This document shows positions 1-10,679 of a stretch of 64,000 bases of DNA, one piece after another. Source of the stretch: Alphaproteobacteria bacterium (lineage in GTDB: Bacteria > Pseudomonadota > Alphaproteobacteria > Rickettsiales > SXRF01). Location of the stretch: NCBI GenBank assembly GCA_020049775.1, contig JAGVLO010000002.1:106775-170774 (forward strand). Reading direction: 5' to 3'. Every line of letters starts with the position of its first letter. The stretch's first letter is position 1. The notes below the pieces were generated by a model. That model searched no databases and was not told the DNA's origin. It saw only the letters and a list, made by a program, of their open reading frames with translations. The position numbers and the translations under genes are program-made.

Positions 1-1361
<1,361 letters not shown>

Positions 1362-1730
1362 TTATTCCGGTTTGGGTACAACAGGTGCGGCTGGTTTTGC
1401 CGGTTTCTTTGCCGCCTCAGGCGCAACATCCTTGGACACCACAGGCACGGCCGTATCTTCTACCGCCACACTGTCAACGATGGAACTGGACGTAATGCGG
1501 CTGACCATTATCGCGAGTATCAGGCTAGAAATCATGAATGCTGCAGCCAGAATAGCGGTGGTGCGTGTCATCAGGTTGGCCGCCGAGCGGCCACTAAGGA
1601 ACTGGTTGCCACCACCTCCACCGCCAAGACCACCCATGCCATCGCTGTCTGTGCGCTGTATAAGCACCACAACAATCAGGAACAGTACGATAATACTGTG
1701 TATTACCATCAAAACTGTATATGTTTCCAT
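1362..1730 (-). CDS. secG: Preprotein translocase subunit SecG
   Basis: Small membrane subunit of the SecYEG translocon. The 122-residue product has two hydrophobic segments (about 5-24 and 57-78) separated by a glycine-rich loop with GGLGGGGGG and the FLSGRS motif typical of SecG. The C-terminal 40 residues are an Ala/Pro/Lys tail (KKPAKPAAPVVP), common in alphaproteobacterial SecG. It lies between tpiA and pyrG, the usual order, and probably shares their transcript. Confidence 0.95.
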   Translation of the reverse strand: METYTVLMVIHSIIVLFLIVVVLIQRTDSDGMGGLGGGGGGNQFLSGRSAANLMTRTTAILAAAFMISSLILAIMVSRITSSSIVDSVAVEDTAVPVVSKDVAPEAAKKPAKPAAPVVPKPE

Positions 1731-1766
1731 TCTTCCCCTCTTAACCTGGCTATTACAGGCGTGTTA

Positions 1767-2525
1767 TTATTTTACCGCAGCGATGATACTGCAAAACTCA
1801 TCTTCCTTTAGCGACGCACCGCCAACCAGCACACCTGCAACGCCCCTCACCGACATGATGTCACGGGCGTTTGCTGCCTTGACTGACCCGCCATAAAGCA
1901 CAGCAACAACCTCTGGCGCACAGCCCACGCACTTAGAAGCAACAGATACAATATAGGTATGCATCTGCGCAATGTCATCCATAGTTGGGATTTTCCCAGA
2001 ACCAATAGCCCAAACCGGCTCATATGCAAGTACAAAATTGCTTTTTTGGTCGCCAGTTGCCTTGGCTGCATCGGGAATTGAACCCCTGACCTGCCGCCCG
2101 ACCACTTCCTCGGCCTTGCCCTGAACGCGCTCTTCAAGAGTTTCCCCCACACATATAATAGGGCAAAGGCCGGATTTTATTGCCTTTTTCGCTTTTTTCC
2201 GGACCATCTCGTCCGTCTCGCAATAAGCAGAGCGGCGCTCGGAGTGGCCGACAATCACATAGGAGCAGCCAGCCTCTTTAAGCATGGAGGCGCTGACATC
2301 GCCGGTAAAAGCCCCCTCAGTCTCACTGTGACAATCCTGCGCGCCAAGGGCGGCCTTTGCGCCGGCAAGCCACTGCCCAACCTGCGCCAAAAGAACGTGC
2401 GGCGGGCATAGCACCACACCAGCCTCTGGAAAATCGCCGGATTTTCGTGCCACAGATGCCGCCAGAGCCTTGGCCATGGCGGAGTTTCCGTACATTTTCC
2501 AATTACCGACAACAAGTTTTTTCAT
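1767..2525 (-). CDS. tpiA: Triose-phosphate isomerase
   Basis: Interconverts dihydroxyacetone phosphate and glyceraldehyde 3-phosphate in glycolysis. The 252-residue protein has full family length and motifs: VGNWKM with the active Asn and Lys near the start, IVGHSERR with the electrophile His, AYEPVWAIGSG with the catalytic Glu, and YGGSV near the end. It is first in the minus-strand group tpiA-secG-pyrG and is divergent from ppiD, with a 95-base shared upstream region. Confidence 0.97.
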   Translation of the reverse strand: MKKLVVGNWKMYGNSAMAKALAASVARKSGDFPEAGVVLCPPHVLLAQVGQWLAGAKAALGAQDCHSETEGAFTGDVSASMLKEAGCSYVIVGHSERRSAYCETDEMVRKKAKKAIKSGLCPIICVGETLEERVQGKAEEVVGRQVRGSIPDAAKATGDQKSNFVLAYEPVWAIGSGKIPTMDDIAQMHTYIVSVASKCVGCAPEVVAVLYGGSVKAANARDIMSVRGVAGVLVGGASLKEDEFCSIIAAVK

Positions 2526-2620
2526 AGCAATGGTCTATCCTATCAAAAAACCTTTTACAATCCTGATTTGTCATGTAATTCTCGTGCCGTAAAAATTTTT
2601 TAATCAAACACTTAAAGAAA

Positions 2621-4528
2621 ATGCTCGACCATTTCCGTTCCGCATCCGGCAGCATCTGGATTAAAGGCCTGCTCCTGTTACTCGTATTGTCATTCGCCGT
2701 CTGGGGAGTTGGCGACATGGTGCAGCAAACCGGCCGTAATGTCTCCATTGCAACCGTTGGCAGTGATAAAGTCACGGCACAGGAATTTGCCGGCGAGTAT
2801 AAGCGTACTGCAGAAGGTATCCGCCGCATGGTAGGTGAACACTATACGCCTGAAATGCTAAAGAAAATGAACATTCCCCAGCAGGTATTGCAAGCACTTG
2901 TAAACCAGAAACTATTTTCAATGGAAAGTGCTGCGCTGCAGCTGATCCCCGGCGATGCTGATGTGGTGCGGCAAATCCGCAGCAACACTAATTTTCAGGA
3001 TAAGCGCGGTAATTTCGATAAAAAATACTTCGAAATGATGCTTAGTAACAATAACCTGTCCGAAAAAGTATATGTGAACAGGCTGCGCACTGACATAGCC
3101 GCCAACCTGCTGGTAGATACACTTTTAACCACGGTGCCAATGTCCGACAGTAGCATAAAGACTCTTCTGGAAGCGCGCATGGAGCAGCGCGGCTGTACCC
3201 TGTACACGCTTGGCCCGTGGATGGTAAGTGAAGTGGCGCAACCGGACGATGCCACCATCAAGACCTACTACGAGCAGCACCCGCAGGAATTTACCGCGCC
3301 GGAATACCGCAAATTAAGTTACGTAATGCTCACGCGTGAAAACATACCCCCGCCCGCAAAAATCACTGAAGAGGAACTGCGCAAGGCCTACGATGACAGG
3401 AAAGATGAACTCAAACGCCCAGAACGCCGCGCGGTTGACCAGTTGCTTTACGCCTCTGAAGAAAAAGCGACACAGGCTGAAGAACTGCTGAAGCAGGGTA
3501 AAACATTGGCACAGGTGGCCAAGGAAACAGATGCGCTCAACAAAGATTCGCTTTCACTGGGGAAAATTGAGCGCAAAGACGTCATCGAAGGTGCGGTAGA
3601 TGCAGTGTTTTCGTTGCCCGTAGGAAAATTCACCTCCCCCACCCAAAGCCCGTTCGGTTGGCATATTTTTCAGGTAACCGCTATCGCCCCGCCATCTGTG
3701 CCATCGTTTGAAGAAGTGAGGGCAACACTGGAAACCGAATTGTCACAGCTGCATAACGAAGAGTCGCAGAGCAAGATAGTCAACAAGCTGGAAGACGACA
3801 TGGCCGCCGGCAGCACACTGCAGGAAGCAGCGCAGGCGCTTGGACTCAAAGTCCTTAGCGTAGGTCCCGTAAGCAAGTTGGGTAAAGCTCCCGACAGCCA
3901 GAGAGTGGAAATACCAGTGTTGGATAAATTCCTGGAGACCGCTTTCAAGACAGAAGACAAAATGCAATCGTCACTTATTTCATCCAAAGGCGGCAAATAT
4001 TACATTGTACAAGTCGATAGCATTGTACCTGAACGCCTGCGCACACTTGATGAGGTGAAAGGCCTCGCCGCCGCCAACTGGCAAAAGCAAAAACGCGCCG
4101 AGCAGCTCAACGAACTAGCCAAAACCATATCAGGTAAGTTTGACACCGAGGCCGAGCGCAATGCAGTCCTTGCCAAGTATGGCATGCAGTCTTCCGGCAG
4201 CGTCATACTCAAGCGTAGCACGCGCAATGCAAACGCCATTACCCTTCCCACTGAGTTCATCGCCGATGCATTTGCGCAAAACGCCGGTGAAGCCACCGAC
4301 GCCTACATGATTGAGGATGGAAACTACATCATCGCCACCGTAAACAGAGTGATTCCGATGTCAGCGCAAAACAACGACCCCAAACTTGTTGAGCAGGCAC
4401 GCAAGGAAATCGCGGAAGAACTGGAGCAGAGCAAACGCAATGAAATACGCGAGCAATATGCGCGCTATCTGGCAGATAAATACCAGGTGCGCATTAATGA
4501 AGATGCTCTGCAGTCTGTTATAAAATAA
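2621..4528 (+). CDS. ppiD: SurA N-terminal/PpiC-type peptidyl-prolyl isomerase, PpiD-like
   Basis: Membrane-anchored periplasmic folding factor. The 635-residue protein has one N-terminal membrane segment (about 11-33, LLLLLVLSFAVWGVG), then a SurA-like chaperone region beginning at VTAQEF, and a parvulin (PpiC) domain at about 260-355 with SPFGWHIFQV. The end is a charged helical tail. It overlaps the trpE start by one base, so it leads the trp transcript. ppiD next to trpE is, from memory, a frequent alphaproteobacterial arrangement. Confidence 0.92.
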   Translation: MLDHFRSASGSIWIKGLLLLLVLSFAVWGVGDMVQQTGRNVSIATVGSDKVTAQEFAGEYKRTAEGIRRMVGEHYTPEMLKKMNIPQQVLQALVNQKLFSMESAALQLIPGDADVVRQIRSNTNFQDKRGNFDKKYFEMMLSNNNLSEKVYVNRLRTDIAANLLVDTLLTTVPMSDSSIKTLLEARMEQRGCTLYTLGPWMVSEVAQPDDATIKTYYEQHPQEFTAPEYRKLSYVMLTRENIPPPAKITEEELRKAYDDRKDELKRPERRAVDQLLYASEEKATQAEELLKQGKTLAQVAKETDALNKDSLSLGKIERKDVIEGAVDAVFSLPVGKFTSPTQSPFGWHIFQVTAIAPPSVPSFEEVRATLETELSQLHNEESQSKIVNKLEDDMAAGSTLQEAAQALGLKVLSVGPVSKLGKAPDSQRVEIPVLDKFLETAFKTEDKMQSSLISSKGGKYYIVQVDSIVPERLRTLDEVKGLAAANWQKQKRAEQLNELAKTISGKFDTEAERNAVLAKYGMQSSGSVILKRSTRNANAITLPTEFIADAFAQNAGEATDAYMIEDGNYIIATVNRVIPMSAQNNDPKLVEQARKEIAEELEQSKRNEIREQYARYLADKYQVRINEDALQSVIK

Positions 4529-6045
4529 TGTTGCCGCTGCAATCACCTACTATATTTCCCGCACAGGACGTTTTCTGCCAGCGCTTTGAACACGGGCTTT
4601 CGCAGCTTGTGTGGACTACTTGCCCAGCAGACCTTGATACGCCCGTTTCCGCCATGCTGCGGCTGATGTCGGACAACAGCCCGTGCTTCCTGCTTGAGTC
4701 AGTGGAAAAGGGTGAAATACGTGGCCGTTATTCCGTTATAGGATTGATGCCGGATATTATCTGGCGCTGTAAGGGCAACCGCGCCGAAATCGCCTATAGC
4801 GAAAAAATGGACGACAACGCTTTCAAGCCTTGCAAGGAAGATGCGCTTACCTCGTTCCGCAAGCTATACGAAGAATCAAAAATCGATATTCCCGATAGCC
4901 TACCACCCATGGCTGCCGGTCTTGTCGGCTATATGGGCTATGACATGGTCGGGCTGATGGAAAAACTGCCGGAACCGAAAACAGACCCCATCGGCATACA
5001 TGACAGCTGCTTCATCCGCCCCAAGCTGATGGTGATTTTTGATTCCGTAAGCGACAAAATTTTTATCATCACCACCATCTGGTCCGACAGCAAAAGGCAG
5101 GATTCAAAGGCCGCCTATGAAGCAGCGCGCACGCGCATACAATTTGTTCTCGACAAGCTATCTTCTCCTGTGCCTCCACCTGCACAAAAACAATATAAGC
5201 CTGTCAAGGTTGCCGACTTCGCATCAAACACCAAGCGCAGCGATTACGACGCAATGATTGCCAACGCCAAAGAATATATTAAGGCGGGCGATATTTTTCA
5301 GGTGGTGCTTTCGCAGCGTTTTTCATCATCGTTCACGCTGCCGCCTTTCTCGCTGTACCGCGCGCTGCGCCAGCTCAACCCCTCGCCCTTCCTATTTTAC
5401 CTCAGCTTCGGAAACTATTCGCTGGTCGGTTCCAGTCCAGAAATTCTTGTACGCCTGCGTGACGGCGAAGTCACCATCCGCCCCATCGCCGGTACGCGCA
5501 AACGCGGCCGTGACCGTGAGGAAGACCAACTGCTCGCCAAAGACCTGCTGTCTGACCCCAAGGAACTCGCCGAGCACCTGATGTTGCTTGATCTTGGCCG
5601 CAACGACGTAGGCCGCGTGGCCAAAATCGGCAGCGTAAAAACCACGCAGCGCATGAATATCGAAAACTATTCGCACGTCATGCATATCGTTTCCAACGTC
5701 ATCGGCGACCTCGACCCGCGCTTTGATGCGCTTTCCGCACTCATCGCAGGCTTTCCCGCAGGCACGGTCAGCGGCGCGCCAAAAATCCGCGCCATGGAAA
5801 TCATCAACGAGCTAGAGCCGGAAGCTCGTAGTTTTTATGCCGGATGTATCGGTTATTTTTCAGGCAATGGCAATATGGATACCGCCATCGCCCTGCGCAC
5901 TGGCCTGATTAAAGACGGCAAACTCTACGTTCAGGCAGGCGGTGGCATTGTTGCCGACAGCGATGCCGAGGGCGAGTATCAGGAATCGCTGAATAAAGCA
6001 CGCGCCTTGATGCGCGCCGCCGAGGAGGCTATAAACTTCACATGA
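4528..6045 (+). CDS. trpE: Anthranilate synthase component I
   Basis: Makes anthranilate from chorismate with ammonia supplied by TrpG, the first step of tryptophan synthesis. At 505 residues it is full length. The N-terminal region has the LLESVEKGEIRGRYS segment that in the family forms the tryptophan feedback site. The chorismate-binding domain carries GTRKRGRD, LGRNDVGRV and SGAPKIRAMEI. The ATG shares a base with the ppiD stop and the end overlaps trpG by 4 bases, a tightly coupled operon. A functional trp pathway argues against an extremely reduced intracellular lifestyle. Confidence 0.97.
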   Translation: MLPLQSPTIFPAQDVFCQRFEHGLSQLVWTTCPADLDTPVSAMLRLMSDNSPCFLLESVEKGEIRGRYSVIGLMPDIIWRCKGNRAEIAYSEKMDDNAFKPCKEDALTSFRKLYEESKIDIPDSLPPMAAGLVGYMGYDMVGLMEKLPEPKTDPIGIHDSCFIRPKLMVIFDSVSDKIFIITTIWSDSKRQDSKAAYEAARTRIQFVLDKLSSPVPPPAQKQYKPVKVADFASNTKRSDYDAMIANAKEYIKAGDIFQVVLSQRFSSSFTLPPFSLYRALRQLNPSPFLFYLSFGNYSLVGSSPEILVRLRDGEVTIRPIAGTRKRGRDREEDQLLAKDLLSDPKELAEHLMLLDLGRNDVGRVAKIGSVKTTQRMNIENYSHVMHIVSNVIGDLDPRFDALSALIAGFPAGTVSGAPKIRAMEIINELEPEARSFYAGCIGYFSGNGNMDTAIALRTGLIKDGKLYVQAGGGIVADSDAEGEYQESLNKARALMRAAEEAINFT

Positions 6046-6614
6046 AGATAGTCCTGCTCGATAACTACGACAGCTTTACCTATAACCTGCTACACTATAT
6101 CGGTGAGCTGGGCAGCGAGGTCGTGGTCTATCGTAACGACGCCATAACGGTGGACGCGCTCATGGCCCTGAAACCGGACGGCATCGTCATTTCTCCCGGA
6201 CCCGGCACGCCACAGCAATCCGGCATATGCCTTGAGTTGATTAAAAAAGCCTCCGGCAAAATACCGATATTCGGCGTATGCCTCGGCATGCAAGCCATGG
6301 GCGAAGCCTTTGGTGGCAAGGTTATACGCGCGCCGCAGCCGATGCATGGTAAGATAAGTGCTATCTACCACGAAGGCCGCACCATATTTCGCGGTCTGCC
6401 TATCCCGTTTAATGCCACGCGCTATCACTCGCTTATCGTTGACCGTGGTTCGCTGCCGGATTGCCTCGAAGTTACCGCCGTCACCGCCGATGACGGGCTT
6501 ATCATGGGCCTGTCACACAAGCAGCACAACACGCATGGTGTGCAGTTTCATCCGGAGAGTATTGCATCGGAGCATGGCCATGCCATCATCAAGAATTTCC
6601 TGGAGGGCATATGA
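6042..6614 (+). CDS. trpG: Anthranilate synthase component II (glutamine amidotransferase)
   Basis: Glutaminase partner of TrpE. The 190-residue class I amidotransferase has DNYDSFTYNL at the start, ISPGPGTP, the nucleophile in FGVCLGMQ and the His/Glu pair in VQFHPES. It overlaps trpE upstream and the next gene downstream by 4 bases each. A dual role in para-aminobenzoate synthesis is possible, as in many bacteria, but cannot be judged here. Confidence 0.96.
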   Translation: MKIVLLDNYDSFTYNLLHYIGELGSEVVVYRNDAITVDALMALKPDGIVISPGPGTPQQSGICLELIKKASGKIPIFGVCLGMQAMGEAFGGKVIRAPQPMHGKISAIYHEGRTIFRGLPIPFNATRYHSLIVDRGSLPDCLEVTAVTADDGLIMGLSHKQHNTHGVQFHPESIASEHGHAIIKNFLEGI

Positions 6615-7060
6615 TTGCCAACCCGCCGACCCTTGTTCAGCAGAAAATGCTCATAAGCGCCATCGGCCATGTGCGTCAGGGCGCTATCCAGTTTCAGGAA
6701 ACCATCACCAACTCAGGCTTCATATATGAGTTACCGGCCTACAGGCCCTTTTTTGATATGCTGGAAAAGACATTGAACTATATTGATGGCTGTCCTGATT
6801 TTTCTGAAAGGGATGCACAGCTGCAAGCACATATGGAAGTACTCAAGGCCGGTGCCAGCCCGCTTATCTGGCAGTTGCAGATGGAAGCTCCCAAAAACCT
6901 GCACGCGGTGGACGATGCCCATAATCATGCATGGAACATCGAAATGCACGACCTTAAGAATAAAGTAAATATCATCAATGGCTTTATGGGCGTCATGCAT
7001 AGCAGCATTGAAATATTGATGAAAGGTCCCGGCAAAGCGCGGGGCGGCATGTCGGTGTAG
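6611..7060 (+). CDS. Unknown protein with a histidine-kinase-like H-box, inside the trp operon
   Basis: A 149-residue protein I do not recognise by name. It overlaps trpG by 4 bases and ends 4 bases before trpD, so it is translated as part of the trp operon. Residues about 117-137 read MHDLKNKVNIINGFM, very like the phosphoacceptor helix of HisKA-type kinases (H-D-L-[KR]-N-x-x-x-I). There is no ATP-binding catalytic domain, receiver or membrane segment. The rest is predicted helical. It could be a phosphotransfer-type or purely structural four-helix protein; the function is unknown. Confidence 0.75.
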   Translation: MIANPPTLVQQKMLISAIGHVRQGAIQFQETITNSGFIYELPAYRPFFDMLEKTLNYIDGCPDFSERDAQLQAHMEVLKAGASPLIWQLQMEAPKNLHAVDDAHNHAWNIEMHDLKNKVNIINGFMGVMHSSIEILMKGPGKARGGMSV

Positions 7061-7064
7061 CACC

Positions 7065-8090
7065 ATGACGGGAAACGCCATCCAGCCAATCATTGCCCTG
7101 CTCGCTGATGGTAAGAATTTGCCGCAGGACACGGCGGTGCGTGCTTTCCAGATTATTATGAATAACGGCGCAACACCCGCGCAGATGGCCGCTATCCTGA
7201 TGGCTCTGCGTGTCAAAGGTGAAACCGTCGAGGAAATCACCGCTGGCGCTATTGCGATGCGCGCAAAAGCCAAACGCATCAAAGCACCGCAGGGGGCGAT
7301 AGACACTTGCGGCACCGGCGGTGACAGCAAAGGCACGTATAACATTTCCACCGCCGTGGCGTTCGTGCTTGCAGCATGCGGCATACCCGTTGCCAAGCAC
7401 GGCAACCGCTCCGTTTCCTCACAATCCGGCTCTGCTGACGTGCTGATGGCGCTTGGCGTAAATATTAATGCCGATGTCGCCGTGCTGGAGCGCTGCCTGC
7501 GCGAGTGTAATATTTGCTTCCTGATGGCCCCCCTCTTCCACCCCGCTATGCGCAATATTGCACCCATACGGCAGGAACTGGGCGTGCGTACCGTCTTTAA
7601 CCTGCTTGGCCCGCTTTCCAATCCCGCCGCACCAGATTACCAGCTGCTTGGCGTATATAGTGAACATTGGGTAGAACCACTGGCGCATGTGCTAAATGGT
7701 CTTGGCACTAAAGCCGCATGGGTGGTACACGGCCATGACGGGATGGACGAACTTAGCCTGTCTGGACCGTCAATGGTTAGCGAGCTTAAAGAAACCGTCG
7801 TGCGCAACTTTACCATATCGCCTGAAGACGCGGGCCTTAAAACCACGCCGACCGAATCGCTAAAAGGCCAAACGCCCACACATAATGCCAGTGCCATGAT
7901 AGATGCACTCTCCGGCATGTCCGGTGCTTACCGCGACGCCATACTCTATAACGCCGCCGCCGGCCTGGTCATTACAAGCAAAGTGGATGACATGAGGTCA
8001 GGTGTGGAAATGGCGGTAGAAGCCATCGATTCCGGCAATGCGCACCGCACGCTCAAAAAGCTGGTGGAAATCAGCAACGAGCGCCCCTGA
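7065..8090 (+). CDS. trpD: Anthranilate phosphoribosyltransferase
   Basis: Joins anthranilate to PRPP. The 341-residue protein has [17 protein letters not shown] (PRPP-binding glycine loop), [17 protein letters not shown] and [12 protein letters not shown], all diagnostic. Length is normal. It follows the H-box gene by 4 bases and precedes trpC by 7 bases. Confidence 0.97.
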   Translation: MTGNAIQPIIALLADGKNLPQDTAVRAFQIIMNNGATPAQMAAILMALRVKGETVEEITAGAIAMRAKAKRIKAPQGAIDTCGTGGDSKGTYNISTAVAFVLAACGIPVAKHGNRSVSSQSGSADVLMALGVNINADVAVLERCLRECNICFLMAPLFHPAMRNIAPIRQELGVRTVFNLLGPLSNPAAPDYQLLGVYSEHWVEPLAHVLNGLGTKAAWVVHGHDGMDELSLSGPSMVSELKETVVRNFTISPEDAGLKTTPTESLKGQTPTHNASAMIDALSGMSGAYRDAILYNAAAGLVITSKVDDMRSGVEMAVEAIDSGNAHRTLKKLVEISNERP

Positions 8091-8097
8091 TAATCAT

Positions 8098-8892
8098 ATG
8101 AGCGACACACTGCGCGAAATCTGTGATGTAAAACGCGGCCACATTACACGTTGTAAGGCCAACGTGAGTGAATCCGTACTGCACGACAGAATTAAAGCGG
8201 CACAAAAGCCGCGTGGGTTTAAAAAAGCGCTGGAATTCAAACTGCACGAAGGAAAATTCGCACTGATTGCCGAAATCAAGAAAGCCTCACCCAGCAAGGG
8301 AATTATTCGCGCTGACTTTGAACCAGCCACGCTCGCCCGCGCCTACCAATCAGGCGGTGCGGCCTGTTTATCCATACTCACTGACGAACCCTATTTTCAA
8401 GGACACGACGACTATCTCGTACAGGCACGCAGCGCCGTCACACTTCCCGTGTTGCGCAAGGACTTCATGCTGGATGGCTATCAAGTGCTGGAAGCACGCG
8501 CACTCGGCGCAGACTGCATATTACTGATTATGGCCGCACTCGAAGATGCGCAGGCAAAAGAACTGGAAGCCGCCGCGTTTGAACTGGGCATGGATGTTTT
8601 GGTGGAAGTGCATGATTTGCCGGAGCTAGAGCGCGCCAAAAAACACCTGCACTCTAACCTGGTTGGCATCAATAACCGTAACCTCAAAACGCTGAAAGTG
8701 GATATTTCCACCTCGGAAGCGCTTGCAAAAAAACTGCCGCCCGCTACGCTCGGCGTATGTGAAAGCGGTATCAGCACGCATGACGACCTGCTGCGCATGA
8801 AGCGCGCAGGACTTAACTGTTTCCTTGTCGGCGAATCACTGATGCGGCAGAATGACGTGACGCAAGCAACCAAACAACTACTGGGGCTGTAA
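8098..8892 (+). CDS. trpC: Indole-3-glycerol phosphate synthase
   Basis: Ring-closing step after TrpD and TrpF. The 264-residue TIM barrel shows [29 protein letters not shown] and GVCESGI, and ends with VGESLM. I place the start at the ATG at 8098, just after the trpD stop, because the longer reading frame upstream lies entirely inside trpD. No trpF fusion is present, and trpF, trpB and trpA are not in the window. Confidence 0.96.
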   Translation: MSDTLREICDVKRGHITRCKANVSESVLHDRIKAAQKPRGFKKALEFKLHEGKFALIAEIKKASPSKGIIRADFEPATLARAYQSGGAACLSILTDEPYFQGHDDYLVQARSAVTLPVLRKDFMLDGYQVLEARALGADCILLIMAALEDAQAKELEAAAFELGMDVLVEVHDLPELERAKKHLHSNLVGINNRNLKTLKVDISTSEALAKKLPPATLGVCESGISTHDDLLRMKRAGLNCFLVGESLMRQNDVTQATKQLLGL

Positions 8893-8893
8893 T

Positions 8894-9583
8894 ATGGAAA
8901 ACATTCTGCAATACATCGACTGGCAGGATTTGACCGCATTACTGTTCTTTATCGCCTGCTGGGCGGGATATTCCTATTACACACGCCACGAACGTAACGA
9001 GGCAGGCAGCCTGCTGGCCGTCACCAACCGCTACCGCATGGAATGGATGCAGGAGATGCTCAAGCGCGATAACCGCAGCGTGGACGCCATCATGGTTGGC
9101 AATTTGCAGCGCAGCATCACCTTCTTTGCCAACACCACTATCTTCCTTTTGCTCGGATTACTGACCATGCTTGGTTACCATGAAGAAGCCGCACCCATCA
9201 TCGCCAGCATCCCGTTTGCCAAAGCAAGCACAGCCTTTATGTGGGAAATGAAAATCCTGCTGTTGATGGTGTTATTTATTTATGCATTCTTTAAATACAC
9301 ATGGTCGATGCGCCAGTATAATTACGCTGGCATATTTATCGTCGCCTGCCCCCCGTATGATAACAAACTTGAAGAGCATGAGCGCATCGCTGCCAAGGGT
9401 ACTTACCTGATTGGTAATGCCGCCCGCCATTTCAATAACGGCCTGCGAGCTTATTATTTCGCGCTGGCGCTGCTGGCATGGTTTATCCACCCGTACCTGT
9501 TCATGACCGCAACTGCGTGGGTTGTGTTCGTTACCCACCGCCGCGAATATCATTCCGGTACCTTGAAAAACCTTGCGCGCTAG
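8894..9583 (+). CDS. DUF599 family membrane protein
   Basis: A 229-residue integral membrane protein with hydrophobic segments near 13-27, 73-95, 116-135 and 182-212. The N-terminal region matches the DUF599 style (tyrosine-rich first membrane segment, then RYRMEWMQEMLKRDNR and a repeated family phrase VGNLQRSITFFANTTI). Function of the family is unknown. It starts one base after the trpC stop and probably ends the trp transcript together with the next gene. Confidence 0.85.
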   Translation: MENILQYIDWQDLTALLFFIACWAGYSYYTRHERNEAGSLLAVTNRYRMEWMQEMLKRDNRSVDAIMVGNLQRSITFFANTTIFLLLGLLTMLGYHEEAAPIIASIPFAKASTAFMWEMKILLLMVLFIYAFFKYTWSMRQYNYAGIFIVACPPYDNKLEEHERIAAKGTYLIGNAARHFNNGLRAYYFALALLAWFIHPYLFMTATAWVVFVTHRREYHSGTLKNLAR

Positions 9584-9587
9584 CCCC

Positions 9588-10679
9588 ATGCCCCAGCCAC
9601 ACAAACAACGCAAGGACTGGGCGCAGTTTGCCAACCTCACGTCCCACACCTCCACGCAGGGACCAGCAAAAAATATATCGCCCAATGAACTGGTGGATAT
9701 GGCGTATTACCGCAGTACCGAGCGAACCACATCCGGCAGGGACGTGCTGCGCGCACTCACCGCCTACGCGCAGGATAATATGGTCTTTGATGACTATGGC
9801 CGCCCTCAGCCGGTGGATGATGCAGCCTACGCCAATACCCCGCGTGAGCGTAAACTGAATAAATTTGGCAAAGCCTATATGGATGATGCCAAATTATGGC
9901 TTCATAAATACATGGCGGATGTGGTGGTGGACGCCGCCATTTATATGCACAAAAAATACGGATGGACCTCCGCCATTTATGACGGCCTGCGCACCGTCAA
10001 CGGCGCTTACAATGCTTATCTTAATGCAGAAGACAGTGACCTTGAACAAGGCCTGCTTTCAACCCCGGGCCTGAGCGCACATAATAAGGGTATGGCCGCT
10101 GACATGATGATGTTCGATGCCAGCGGAAAACTGGTAAACATGGGCGGCAATTTCGACCATCTGGATATGAGTACCAATGGCCGCGCCTGTACTGATTTAC
10201 CAAAAGAAATACTCGATAACCGCCTGAAGCGCGAAATCGCCTTCCAGCGTGCTGCACTCTCACGCGGACGCCTGTTTGCGCCATTGCGCAGCGAATTCTG
10301 GGACGAGCGTTTTCCGGAAAATGACGAGGATAACTGGCGCGTACTCGACAGCTTAACCCGCTGCACGGGCGTCCACATGCTCTCGGTAGAAGATGATGCT
10401 AACCGCCGTTCTCCCAAAGACTCAAACGGTCGCAAAGCCTTTCATGAAAAATGGGAAAAGATTGATTATCAGGCCTTTGTAAAGAAGTGGCAGGAACTAC
10501 TGGATGAGCAAAAATTACGCGCCGTGCTAGAGCTACCCAACAATCTGCAATTACCACCTGACCGCTCCACCATCATCTATCACGGTGATTACAACCCGCT
10601 TTATGATCGCAACTTAATTGCCAGCGGAAAAAATATTACCGATAATTCGCTTGATACGCCGCTGACAAAGCAGGCCTAG
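9588..10679 (+). CDS. M15-type (VanX/D-Ala-D-Ala dipeptidase-like) peptidase homologue
   Basis: A 363-residue soluble protein. The central part shows IYDGLRTVNGAYNAY followed by GLSAHNKGMAADMMMFD and MGGNFDHLDM, which parallels the M15D pattern (DxYRP, SxHxxGxAxD, MGxxFD) including a candidate zinc-ligand His and Asp. A later FWDERFP may correspond to the E-x-W-H region, but the fit is imperfect. No signal peptide is evident. Start chosen at 9588, right after the DUF599 stop. The end overlaps the convergent ELM1 gene by 4 bases. Assignment is by motif only. Confidence 0.65.
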   Translation: MPQPHKQRKDWAQFANLTSHTSTQGPAKNISPNELVDMAYYRSTERTTSGRDVLRALTAYAQDNMVFDDYGRPQPVDDAAYANTPRERKLNKFGKAYMDDAKLWLHKYMADVVVDAAIYMHKKYGWTSAIYDGLRTVNGAYNAYLNAEDSDLEQGLLSTPGLSAHNKGMAADMMMFDASGKLVNMGGNFDHLDMSTNGRACTDLPKEILDNRLKREIAFQRAALSRGRLFAPLRSEFWDERFPENDEDNWRVLDSLTRCTGVHMLSVEDDANRRSPKDSNGRKAFHEKWEKIDYQAFVKKWQELLDEQKLRAVLELPNNLQLPPDRSTIIYHGDYNPLYDRNLIASGKNITDNSLDTPLTKQA

